Of a stretch of DNA of 64,000 bases, positions 48,179 to 56,608 are shown piece after piece. The stretch is from Methylomonas lenta. GTDB taxonomy: Bacteria > Pseudomonadota > Gammaproteobacteria > Methylococcales > Methylomonadaceae. The position numbers were made by a program, and so were the translations under genes. The notes beneath the pieces are model-generated. The model did not search any database, was not told the DNA's origin, and saw only the letters and a list, made by a program, of their open reading frames with translations. Position 1 is the stretch's first letter. The number at the start of each line of letters is the position of its first letter. The stretch covers positions 22,225 through 86,224 of the forward strand of contig NZ_LUUI01000105.1 in NCBI RefSeq assembly GCF_001644015.1, read 5' to 3'.

Positions 48179-48580
48179 ATGACAGGTATTTTAATTCGCT
48201 TTTTAGCAGCGCTGATTTTGGTGTTTGCTACCTGGAACCCTTCTGGCTGGTCTTTTGTACAATGGGGATTAAATACGTTGCCAAACGTAACGGCCGGGCT
48301 GGTTTTTGTGGGTGTGGTTTTGCTGATTGGCTGGTTTTTGTTTCTGCACGCGACACTGGAATCGCTGGGCATGTTGGGTATTATCATGGCTTTGGCTTTT
48401 TTCGGTTCTCTGACTTGGCTGATATTTGATTTGGGCTGGTTAACGGCGAGTGAAGGGGTGCTGAACTATGTGGTCTTGGTGGTTGTTTCGGCTATCCTCA
48501 CAGTCGGCATGGCCTGGTCGCACATCTGGCGTCGACTCTCAGGGCGGGTTGAGGTGGAAGATGATCACGATCGCGATTGA
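48179..48580 (+). CDS. DUF6524 family membrane protein
   Basis: 133 aa with four membrane segments (about 5-25, 38-55, 62-85, 95-115) and a charged cytosolic tail (RVEVEDDHDRD). The beginning MTGILIRFLAALILVFATWNPSGWSF is characteristic of DUF6524 proteins, whose function is unknown. AGGT lies 7 nt before the ATG. It stands alone ahead of radA. Confidence 0.7.
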   Translation: MTGILIRFLAALILVFATWNPSGWSFVQWGLNTLPNVTAGLVFVGVVLLIGWFLFLHATLESLGMLGIIMALAFFGSLTWLIFDLGWLTASEGVLNYVVLVVVSAILTVGMAWSHIWRRLSGRVEVEDDHDRD

Positions 48581-48735
48581 TAAATATTCAAAATATTAAT
48601 CGCCGATAAACATCAGCTAGCAGGAAAATCGACCCTTGAATGGCACGGTCTTACTTTAAATTCAGACTGATTAGGGTCTTGAGTACAGCCTTTTATCAAA
48701 TCTCCCAAACAACATCCCAATGATTTCTATCACTT

Positions 48736-50106
48736 ATGGCTAAAAAACAAAAATCCGCTTACGTCTGCACCGATTGCGGGGCCGATTATGCGGGCTGGTC
48801 CGGCCAGTGCAATCAATGCGGGGCATGGAATACCATCAAGGAAGTGCGGCTTGGCAATAACGCCAAGCCTGGCCGGGACAACTCGGGTTATGCCGGCACT
48901 CGTAGTGAAGTGCATTTGTTATCGGAAGTCAATCTGGCCCAGGCTGAACGTATTTCCACTGGCCTGGCCGAGTTCGATCGCGTGTTAGGCGGCGGTATAG
49001 TGACCGGTAGCGTGGCCTTAATCGGTGGTGCGCCGGGGGCGGGCAAGAGTACGATACTTTTACAAGCCATTGCACATATTGCCCAAAAGCTGCCGGTGTT
49101 GTATGTATCCGGCGAAGAATCCTTGCAACAAATTGCTGAGCGCGCGCACCGGTTGGGCTTACAAACTGCCGGTATCAAAATGCTGGCCGAAACTTCGGTA
49201 GAGCAGATTTGCCAGATTTTGGACGAAGAACAACCACGAGTGGTGATCATAGATTCGATTCAGGTCATGTATACCACTGCTTCTGAATCCGCTCCGGGTT
49301 CGGTCTCGCAGGTGCGAGAATCAGCCAGTTATCTGACTCAATATGCCAAACGCACCGGTGTATCGTTTTTCATGGTTGGCCATGTCACTAAGGATCAATC
49401 GTTGGCCGGCCCGATGACATTGAGTCATATCGTCGATGCGCAGGTGGTTTTATCCTCTACCGACGACGCGCGGTTTCGGGTATTGCGGGCCGACAAAAAT
49501 CGCTTCGGCAGTGTCGGCGAATTAGGTTTTTTTGCCATGGAAAGCAGCGGTTTGAAGGAAGTTAAAAACCCGTCGGCTATGTTTTTATCGCGGGCGGAAA
49601 AACCCTCGCCCGGCAGCGTAGTAACGGTGTTGTGGGAAGGCACAAGACCTTTGTTAGTGGAAATTCAGGCGCTAGTCACGGAAAGCCAGTATGGTAATCC
49701 AAGGCGATTGGCGGTGGGACTGGATCAAAATCGACTGGCGATGCTATTGGCGGTGTTATCGCGCCACGGCGGCATTTTTACCGGCAACGATGAGATTTAC
49801 GCCAACGTGGTCGGCGGCATCAAGGTATCGGAAACCAGTACTGACCTCGCCATCATGGTTGGCGTGGTTTCCAGCCTACGCGACCGCATCATTCCTTACG
49901 ACACGGTGTTTTTTGGCGAGGTGGGCTTAAATGGCGAAATTCGCCCGGTCGCCAATGGTCATGCCCGCCTGAATGAAGCCGCCAAGCATGGTTTTAAACG
50001 CGCCATTATTCCTAAGAGCAATAAGCCCAAAGAGCCGATCAAAAATCTGCAGATTCATGCGGTAACTAATATTCAGGAAGCGCTGACTGCATTGACTGAA
50101 TTATAG
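48736..50106 (+). CDS. radA: DNA repair protein RadA
   Basis: RecA-like ATPase and branch-migration helicase for recombination intermediates. 456 aa. N-terminal C4 zinc finger (CTDCGADYAGWSGQCNQCG, about 12-30), Walker A GGAPGAGKSTILLQ (about 97), Walker B VVIIDSIQ, the RadA-specific KNRFG motif (about 254), and a C-terminal Lon-protease-like domain (GGIKVSETSTDLAI onward) without the Lon catalytic Ser. Normal length; single gene with its own spacer. Confidence 0.97.
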   Translation: MAKKQKSAYVCTDCGADYAGWSGQCNQCGAWNTIKEVRLGNNAKPGRDNSGYAGTRSEVHLLSEVNLAQAERISTGLAEFDRVLGGGIVTGSVALIGGAPGAGKSTILLQAIAHIAQKLPVLYVSGEESLQQIAERAHRLGLQTAGIKMLAETSVEQICQILDEEQPRVVIIDSIQVMYTTASESAPGSVSQVRESASYLTQYAKRTGVSFFMVGHVTKDQSLAGPMTLSHIVDAQVVLSSTDDARFRVLRADKNRFGSVGELGFFAMESSGLKEVKNPSAMFLSRAEKPSPGSVVTVLWEGTRPLLVEIQALVTESQYGNPRRLAVGLDQNRLAMLLAVLSRHGGIFTGNDEIYANVVGGIKVSETSTDLAIMVGVVSSLRDRIIPYDTVFFGEVGLNGEIRPVANGHARLNEAAKHGFKRAIIPKSNKPKEPIKNLQIHAVTNIQEALTALTEL

Positions 50107-50316
50107 TGCTGCTGGTTGGTGGAAAGAAAAAGTGAGGCAGTAACATGAGGTTTTTTTGAAATGTTGAATCTGGTAATCAGTCATACTTGTTTTATTGGAT
50201 ACTAGCTACGTCTGCATTTTCAAACCCTGAAATTACTGAGTTTGTCGATAAGCGCATCACCAACGTTTTTTAAATTCCTACCCATCAGATTCAAATTGAC
50301 TGAGTGCTAAGCTGAT

Positions 50317-52062
50317 ATGTATTTACAAGGTGTCAAAAAGATTATTGCTCAGCGGCCACAAACCATGGCTAATCTGCAGTTAGGCGAGATCGATCCGGTA
50401 TTGCAGCGGATTTTCGCCAGTCGCGGGATTCAACATGCCGATGAGCTGGAGCGTAGCTTGTCACATTTACCCTCACCTTGGTTGTTGCATGGCATGCAGA
50501 CCATGGTTGAGCATTTGATTAGCGTTATTAAAGAACAGAAAGCCTTAACCGTTGTAGCCGATTTTGATGCTGATGGTGCCACTAGCTGTGCATTGGCGAT
50601 CAAGGGCTTGGCTTTATTCGGGGTTAAACAGTTAAATTTTGTTGTGCCCAATCGGTTTGAGTATGGATATGGCTTGACCCCGGAAATTGTCGAGCTAGTC
50701 AAGCAACAAAATCCCGATGTTATCCTGACGGTTGATAATGGTATTTCCAGCATCGAAGGCGTAAATGCCGCTAAAGCCGCTGGTATACAAGTGTTAATTA
50801 CCGATCATCATTTGCCGGGACAAGAATTGCCGGCTGCCGATGCTATCGTCAATCCCAATCAGCCGGAAGACAAATTTCCCAGCACCCATATTGCCGGTGT
50901 TGGCGTGATGTTCTATGTGTTGATGGCCTTGCGCATACGCTTACGGGAATTGCATTGGTTTGAGAAAGCCGGCATCGGCGAACCAAATCTGGCGCAATTG
51001 CTGGATTACGTGGCCTTGGGTACGGTGGCCGATGTGGTGGCATTGGATCAGGTTAACCGGATTTTGGTCCATCAAGGTTTGCTGCGTATTCGCTCCGGTC
51101 GCTGTCAGTGTGGCATTAAGGCTTTAGTGGAAAAGTCAGGTCGGCAATTAAATAATATACAGGCTGCTGATTTAGGCTTTGCCATTGCGCCGCGTTTAAA
51201 TGCTGCCGGGCGGATGGACGATATGACTTTGGGTATCCAATGTCTGTTGACGGAAGATGCAGAATTAGCTGGCGATATTGCCGAACAGTTGGATGCCTTG
51301 AATCAAGACCGTAAAGAGGTCGAAGGTCAGATGAAAACTGAGGCCATGGCCTTGTTGGCTGAAATGAAGGCGCTGGATGAGAAGAAAGTGCCGGCAGGCG
51401 TGTGTTTATACGATGCTAATTGGCATCAGGGTGTGATTGGGATTTTAGCTTCACGCATCAAGGATAGATTACATCGACCGGTGATTGCCTTTGCACCAGC
51501 CGATGAAGGCATTATCAAAGGCTCGGCCAGATCTATCAATGGTGTGCATATTAGAGACGTTTTAAGTGATATTGCTGCCGCACATCCACAGTTGCTCAAT
51601 AAATTTGGTGGGCACGCCATGGCGGCTGGATTAAGTATTAAATTACATGATTATCCGCATTTTGCCTTACTGTTTGCCGATGCAGTGGCTGCTAAATTGC
51701 ATCAAGTCGATCTGGAGCAAAAAGCCTGGTCAGACGGGCAACTAGATACAGAATATTTAACCTTGGAGTTTGCCGAACAATTGCAGCAGGCTGCTATTTG
51801 GGGTCAGGCCTTTCCGGAACCGGCATTTGATGGCGTGTTTGATGTATTTCAGTGTCGTATCGTTGGTAAACAGCATCTTAAGTTCGTGTTAAAACTACCC
51901 TTTAGCAATTTATTAATCGATGCGATTGCTTTTTTTGCCGATAAGCCGGAAAACTGGCTGGGTTGTCGTAAAGTAATCGGCGTGTATAAGTTGGATATTA
52001 ACGAATACCGCGGTCAGCGTAGCCTGCAATTGCAATTGCAATATCTGGAAAAACTAGGATAG
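50317..52062 (+). CDS. recJ: Single-stranded-DNA-specific exonuclease RecJ
   Basis: 5'-3' ssDNA exonuclease of recombination and mismatch repair. 581 aa. DHH motifs: VVADFDADGATSCALA (about 74-89), VILTVDNGIS (about 132), VLITDHHLPG (about 155), VALGTVADVVALDQVNR (about 230). The DHHA1 part shows GGHAMAAGLS (about 430), followed by the OB-fold end. It is 8 bp upstream of the GT39 gene. Confidence 0.97.
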   Translation: MYLQGVKKIIAQRPQTMANLQLGEIDPVLQRIFASRGIQHADELERSLSHLPSPWLLHGMQTMVEHLISVIKEQKALTVVADFDADGATSCALAIKGLALFGVKQLNFVVPNRFEYGYGLTPEIVELVKQQNPDVILTVDNGISSIEGVNAAKAAGIQVLITDHHLPGQELPAADAIVNPNQPEDKFPSTHIAGVGVMFYVLMALRIRLRELHWFEKAGIGEPNLAQLLDYVALGTVADVVALDQVNRILVHQGLLRIRSGRCQCGIKALVEKSGRQLNNIQAADLGFAIAPRLNAAGRMDDMTLGIQCLLTEDAELAGDIAEQLDALNQDRKEVEGQMKTEAMALLAEMKALDEKKVPAGVCLYDANWHQGVIGILASRIKDRLHRPVIAFAPADEGIIKGSARSINGVHIRDVLSDIAAAHPQLLNKFGGHAMAAGLSIKLHDYPHFALLFADAVAAKLHQVDLEQKAWSDGQLDTEYLTLEFAEQLQQAAIWGQAFPEPAFDGVFDVFQCRIVGKQHLKFVLKLPFSNLLIDAIAFFADKPENWLGCRKVIGVYKLDINEYRGQRSLQLQLQYLEKLG

Positions 52063-52070
52063 ATCAAGCC

Positions 52071-53588
52071 ATGTTTGAAAGAGTCTTGAGCTGGACGGAT
52101 GCTCATATTTTTAGTCTGCTGATGGCATTATTGGTCTTGCGTGGTGGGTTTTTATACTTCAATGGCATGGATTTAATCGGCGACGAGAGTTATTACTGGG
52201 ATTGGTCGCGGCAACCGGATTGGTGTTATTTCAGCAAACCACCGATGGTTGCCTGGTTGATTGCGGCTGTTACCGGCTTGTTCGGTGATTATACTGTGGT
52301 GGTGCGATTACCAACCTTGTTGTTGGGTACGCTGTTTTTGTTTTATTTTCATGCCACAGCCAAAGCATTTTATGGGCCACGCGCAGCGGCGCTAGCTTTG
52401 CTATTGATATTGGTCACCCCCATCAATTTGTTGGCTAATTTTCTGATGACGATTGATCCGCCGTTATATTGTTTCTGGATCATGTCTCTGTATTACCTTA
52501 GAAAAGCATTGTTTGAACAGCAGTCGATTGCTTGGTTCTGGGCTGGCCTGGCTAGTGCGGCAGCTTTGCTTAGCAAGCAGGCTGCACTTGTCATGCCGGT
52601 GATGTTGCTGGTTTTTTTGTTGATCGATCGGCAAAGACGATGCTATCTAAAACGCGAATATTGGTGGTATTTATTACCCATGGTAGGCGTGTCTATACCC
52701 ATTTTGCTTTGGAACCAACAACACGATTGGGTGATGTTTGGGCACAGTCAAGGTCATTTTGGCAATCCTGAAGTCGTCAGCCTGGCAACCCATCTGCAAT
52801 ATGCCGTAGATTTTTTCGTCTACCAGTTGTTATTGATATCGCCGATTACATTTGTGTTGGTGATGATAGTCAGCGTACAGTCAGCGTTTAAATTCAGACA
52901 TTTGACTGCTGAACAACAGTTTTTATGGTTGATGGGGCCGCTGCTGGTGCTGGCTATTTTGCTATTGAGCTTGTTGCAAAAAGTGCAGGGTAATTGGCCG
53001 ATGCCGTTTTACATTAGCGGTTTGATTCTATTGGCTGGCAAGTGGGCGGCCGGCAGCTGGAAAAAGTCAGTTAAATTTGCCTTGGCGCTTGGTTATCTGC
53101 TGGTGTTGATGACTTACATGCTGCCGTTGCTATTACATGGCTTCAATTTAAAAGACACTGCTTTCGATCCCACCAAGCGTTTTAAAAATTGGCAGGAATT
53201 GGCCGTCAATATTCATTTTGATCGTTTGATGAGTTCGGATAGTCTGGATCAAAGCTTCGTTGTTGCACTGGGACATCGCTATCTGGCCAGTCAGCTTGCG
53301 TTTTATTTGCCCGATCACCCTCAAGTCTATCGTTATGAGGAGTCCGGCCAAGTGATGAGTCAATATGAGGTGTGGCCAGGGCCAGATAAATTTACCGGTA
53401 AAAATGCCTTTATCATTGGCGAAACTCCGGAAGAAAATCTACCGATCACATTGAAAAATGCCTTTTCCAGGGTTAGTTTTGTGGCGCAGATTGCCAATCC
53501 CGATAACGCGAACTCACCGTATTATGTTTATTTAGCCGAAAACCTGATTGCCTGGCCCAACTTGGCTGCAAGAGCCGTCAATCAATAA
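52071..53588 (+). CDS. Glycosyltransferase family 39 (ArnT/PMT-like)
   Basis: 505 aa polytopic membrane protein with about 10-12 helices. The first periplasmic loop carries the acidic motif GDESYYWDWSRQPDWCYFSKPPMVAWLI (about 40-66), typical of GT39/ArnT-like enzymes that use polyprenyl-phosphate sugars. VRLPTLLLGTLFLFYFHATA follows. A soluble C-terminal domain of about 130 residues ends the protein. Acceptor (lipid A, protein or other glycan) is not evident. The next gene is a PAP2 phosphatase, which suggests a shared role in polyprenyl-linked or lipid A chemistry. Confidence 0.87.
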   Translation: MFERVLSWTDAHIFSLLMALLVLRGGFLYFNGMDLIGDESYYWDWSRQPDWCYFSKPPMVAWLIAAVTGLFGDYTVVVRLPTLLLGTLFLFYFHATAKAFYGPRAAALALLLILVTPINLLANFLMTIDPPLYCFWIMSLYYLRKALFEQQSIAWFWAGLASAAALLSKQAALVMPVMLLVFLLIDRQRRCYLKREYWWYLLPMVGVSIPILLWNQQHDWVMFGHSQGHFGNPEVVSLATHLQYAVDFFVYQLLLISPITFVLVMIVSVQSAFKFRHLTAEQQFLWLMGPLLVLAILLLSLLQKVQGNWPMPFYISGLILLAGKWAAGSWKKSVKFALALGYLLVLMTYMLPLLLHGFNLKDTAFDPTKRFKNWQELAVNIHFDRLMSSDSLDQSFVVALGHRYLASQLAFYLPDHPQVYRYEESGQVMSQYEVWPGPDKFTGKNAFIIGETPEENLPITLKNAFSRVSFVAQIANPDNANSPYYVYLAENLIAWPNLAARAVNQ

Positions 53589-53589
53589 C

Positions 53590-54294
53590 ATGGCTGAGCA
53601 AATAAATAAACGCGCCCGGGTTGAATTCTTATCGTTGTTGATTCTAATGATTTCCTCCACAGCCGTTTTTTGGTTGACTGATCTGGATTTTGAAATAGCG
53701 GCATGGTTTTATCAGCCTGATAAATCTGGCCAAGTCTGGCCGTATCAATATTGGTGGCCGTTTAAGCTGCTATATGACTATGTTTTTGCGTCGTGCTTGG
53801 CAGTCGGTTTGGCGGCATTGACTGTTTACATAGCTGGATACTTTTATGATTTTTGTCGACGGTTGCAGAGGAAAGCCTTGTATATCTTATTGATTATTCT
53901 GATTGGGCCGCTATTGATGGTGAATTTTGTTTTTAAGGATCATTGGGGTCGGCCGAGACCTGTGCATATTCAGCAGTTTGGTGGCGAATATGCTTATGCC
54001 CCACCTTTGAAGTTGGCGCATAGTCCGGATAAGTCTTTTGTTTGCGGTCATTGTTCGGTGGCCTATTTGTTTTTTGTATTTTACTTTCTGTCGCAAAAGC
54101 ATAAGAGATTCTATTTTTTGCTGACCATCAGTCTGGCTAGCTTCATGGGTTTTAGCCGCATGAGTGCCGGTGGGCATTTTATGTCCGATGTTTTATGGTC
54201 CGGCTATCTAATGTTTTTTGTGGGCTATGCGCTATATTACGGCTGGTTCTTAAGCGCGAAACCTGACCATGCTAAGCCTGAGAACCCATCATGA
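53590..54294 (+). CDS. PAP2 family phosphatase
   Basis: 234 aa, six membrane helices. Motif 1 KDHWGRPRP (about 117-125), motif 2 VCGHCS (about 154), motif 3 SRMSAGGHFMSD (about 192-203). The usual PSGHA of motif 2 reads CGHCS, with the catalytic His kept. Similar to LpxE/undecaprenyl pyrophosphate phosphatases. The ATG lies one base after the GT39 stop; an in-frame TTG 42 bases earlier lies inside the GT39 gene and was rejected. Stop overlaps the next start (ATGA). Confidence 0.87.
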   Translation: MAEQINKRARVEFLSLLILMISSTAVFWLTDLDFEIAAWFYQPDKSGQVWPYQYWWPFKLLYDYVFASCLAVGLAALTVYIAGYFYDFCRRLQRKALYILLIILIGPLLMVNFVFKDHWGRPRPVHIQQFGGEYAYAPPLKLAHSPDKSFVCGHCSVAYLFFVFYFLSQKHKRFYFLLTISLASFMGFSRMSAGGHFMSDVLWSGYLMFFVGYALYYGWFLSAKPDHAKPENPS

Positions 54295-54746
54295 GTCTGA
54301 CTATCTGGGTAGATGCTGATGCATGCCCCAATCTAATTAAAACCGTGCTGTTTAAAGTTGTACAAAAAAAACAGTTAAGCTTGTTGCTGGTTGCCAATCA
54401 ATTTATTGCTGCACCGCCGTCAAAATATATCCGGGCGATACGTGTCAGCGGCGGTTTTGATGTGGCGGATGATTATATTGTTCAGCATCTGCAGAGCGGA
54501 GATTTAGTGATTACCGGTGACATTCTGTTGGCGGCCAACATTATCGAGAAGCAAGGTTTTGTCATCAATCCACGCGGTGAAGTGTATGGCAAGCATAATA
54601 TCGGCGAAAAGTTAGCCATGCGTAATTTTATGGAAGAAATGCGTAATAATGGGCTGGTTTCCGGGGGCGCTGCGGCCATGGCGGCAAAGGATGTGCAGAA
54701 TTTTGCCAATGCTCTGGATAGATTTCTGACTAGCCAGCGAATTTAA
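54291..54746 (+). CDS. yaiI: YaiI/YqxD family protein (DUF188)
   Basis: 151 aa. Starts MSLTIWVDADACPNLIKTVLF, the DUF188 hallmark (PIN-like fold with conserved Asp), then GGFDVADDYIVQHLQSGDLVITGDILLA and a basic end RNFMEEMRNNGLVSGG. Function unknown. Overlaps the PAP2 gene by 4 bp; last gene of the recJ-GT39-PAP2-yaiI run. Confidence 0.9.
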   Translation: MSLTIWVDADACPNLIKTVLFKVVQKKQLSLLLVANQFIAAPPSKYIRAIRVSGGFDVADDYIVQHLQSGDLVITGDILLAANIIEKQGFVINPRGEVYGKHNIGEKLAMRNFMEEMRNNGLVSGGAAAMAAKDVQNFANALDRFLTSQRI

Positions 54747-54816
54747 CAGGCTGGTTTTGCTGTTTAGCTTGTTATAATGCCGACTGTTTTTGAAAAAATT
54801 CTGACGAGAGATTTGC

Positions 54817-55698
54817 ATGATTCAAGGTAGTATCGTTGCTTTGGTAACCCCGATGACTGAAGACGGCGCATTAGATGACGTTAGTCTGAAAAAGCTGGTG
54901 GAGTTTCATATCGAGCAAGGCACAGATGCGCTGGTTGCTGTCGGCACCACAGGCGAATCGGCAACACTGGATGAAGACGAGCATTGTCATGTCATCAAAA
55001 CCATCGTTCGCTGTGTGGACGGACGGATTCCAGTCATTGCAGGAACCGGCGCCAATTGCACCCGTGAAGCCATTCATTTAACGCAAAGAGCCAAACTAGC
55101 GGGCGCCGATGCCTGTTTGTTGGTTACACCGTATTACAATAAACCAACTCAAGAAGGTCTGTTTCTTCACTACAAAGCCATTGCCGAAGCGGTCGATATT
55201 CCGCAGATTTTGTACAACGTGCCGGGCCGAACCGCTTGCGATATGTTGCCGGAAACAGTCGGCAGACTGGCCGCAATCGATAATATCGTAGGTGTCAAAG
55301 AGGCGACTGGCAAGTTGGAACGAGTTAAACAAATTCGTGATTTAACCGGTGATGACTTTGCGATTTACACCGGCGATGACGCTACCAGCCTTGAATTTTG
55401 TTTGTTGGGTGGCAACGGCAGCATCACGGTAACCGGTAACGTAGCCCCCAAACTGATACGAGAAATGCTGGCTGCGGCCATGCGTGGTGACCGGGCAACG
55501 GCTGAAGCGTTGGATGCCAAACTAACTGGCTTACACAACAGCTTGTTTATTCAATCAAACCCAATTCCGGTTAAATGGGCGGTGGTGGAAATGGGCTTGA
55601 TGGGTAAGGGCATACGGTTGCCTTTGACCTGGTTGACTGATGATTGTATAGCTCCGGTTCGCACTGCCATGCAACAGGCCGGTGTTTTATCAATATGA
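54817..55698 (+). CDS. dapA: 4-hydroxy-tetrahydrodipicolinate synthase
   Basis: Condenses pyruvate and aspartate semialdehyde, the first step to lysine and peptidoglycan diaminopimelate. 293 aa. GTTGESATLDEDEH (about 43-56), catalytic Tyr in ILYNVPGRTACDM (about 133) and the Schiff-base Lys in IVGVKEATGKLERV (about 161). A TATAAT at 54773-54778 may be its -10 box. The bamC start overlaps its stop (ATGA), the familiar dapA-bamC pairing. Confidence 0.97.
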   Translation: MIQGSIVALVTPMTEDGALDDVSLKKLVEFHIEQGTDALVAVGTTGESATLDEDEHCHVIKTIVRCVDGRIPVIAGTGANCTREAIHLTQRAKLAGADACLLVTPYYNKPTQEGLFLHYKAIAEAVDIPQILYNVPGRTACDMLPETVGRLAAIDNIVGVKEATGKLERVKQIRDLTGDDFAIYTGDDATSLEFCLLGGNGSITVTGNVAPKLIREMLAAAMRGDRATAEALDAKLTGLHNSLFIQSNPIPVKWAVVEMGLMGKGIRLPLTWLTDDCIAPVRTAMQQAGVLSI

Positions 55699-56495
55699 CG
55701 ATTAAATGCAGTGCGCGTTTGATAGTCGGTGTTTTGCTTGTTTCCGGGCTTTCTGCTTGCGGCGTGATTAAAAGCTGGTTTCCGGACAAGGAAAGAGACT
55801 ATCAGTTTACTACCGAAATACCCGAACTCATCATACCGGATGATTTAAAAAATAAAGCTTCTGCCAGTCTTCCTTCGCGTCCTGTCGAGAAAGCACTGCC
55901 TGAACCTGATCCGGTAACCGGGTCGCGCTATACAGCTGAATCCGAGGATGCAACTACTGAGTCCGCGGATACCAATACAGCGGAAGAAAGTGCCAGCGAT
56001 CAAACCCCAGAGTCTGCGCCTGCTGCATCTACTTCAACTGCCAGTACATTGCAGATTGACCAAGCTAAAAATGCTGCCACCCGCACGGTCGGCAAAGCTT
56101 TGACTCGGCAAAAACTGGAAGTGGTCGAGCGCAATATTGATAAAGGTTATTTTTATGTCAAATACGACCCCAAAGCAGAGAAAGTCAGCGACGATAGTAT
56201 TTGGGATGAAATCAATTTCTTATTTGGTGACGATCCCAGTCAGGAGCAAGAGTATCGAGTTACTGTTCAGTCCCTCGGTGCAGAAATGAGTGAAGTGACC
56301 GTTCAGAACAGTAAGGGCGAATCGCTTTCCAATCAGACGGCGAATTCTTTGCTTGGATTGATTGCCGAAGGTATCAATATTGGCCAACAGAATGGTGATC
56401 CTGTTAAAGCAGAAGAAACCACTAATGAGCAGCCTGCGCCGGAAACCAATGCTGAGCAATCTGCTGACGAGCAACCCGCATCTGAACAGCAATAG
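55695..56495 (+). CDS. bamC: Outer membrane assembly lipoprotein BamC
   Basis: Accessory lipoprotein of the BAM beta-barrel assembly machine. 266 aa from the ATG overlapping the dapA stop; an upstream frame inside dapA was rejected. Lipobox LSAC (Cys about 22), then the unstructured N-terminus with [20 protein letters not shown] that in this family binds BamD. A Ser/Thr/Glu-rich linker (about 75-120), one helix-grip domain ([27 protein letters not shown] onward) and an acidic low-complexity tail ([22 protein letters not shown] in part). The second helix-grip domain of the E. coli protein seems absent, so it is shorter. Confidence 0.85.
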   Translation: MTIKCSARLIVGVLLVSGLSACGVIKSWFPDKERDYQFTTEIPELIIPDDLKNKASASLPSRPVEKALPEPDPVTGSRYTAESEDATTESADTNTAEESASDQTPESAPAASTSTASTLQIDQAKNAATRTVGKALTRQKLEVVERNIDKGYFYVKYDPKAEKVSDDSIWDEINFLFGDDPSQEQEYRVTVQSLGAEMSEVTVQNSKGESLSNQTANSLLGLIAEGINIGQQNGDPVKAEETTNEQPAPETNAEQSADEQPASEQQ

Positions 56496-56608
56496 CGGGC
56501 GCTTTTAATCATCATTTTTATGCCCAGTTTCCTGATCGCGGGTTGCTATTGTTCCCGCGTTCTTTAGCCCCCTATGTCCTAATCCGTTTTTTGCCTTATC
56601 AAATCATC

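Noticed and set aside
56543-56608. TTG-started extension of PurL
   Set aside because: The ATG at 56609 gives the family's normal length and N-terminus; the extra 22 residues are not conserved-like.
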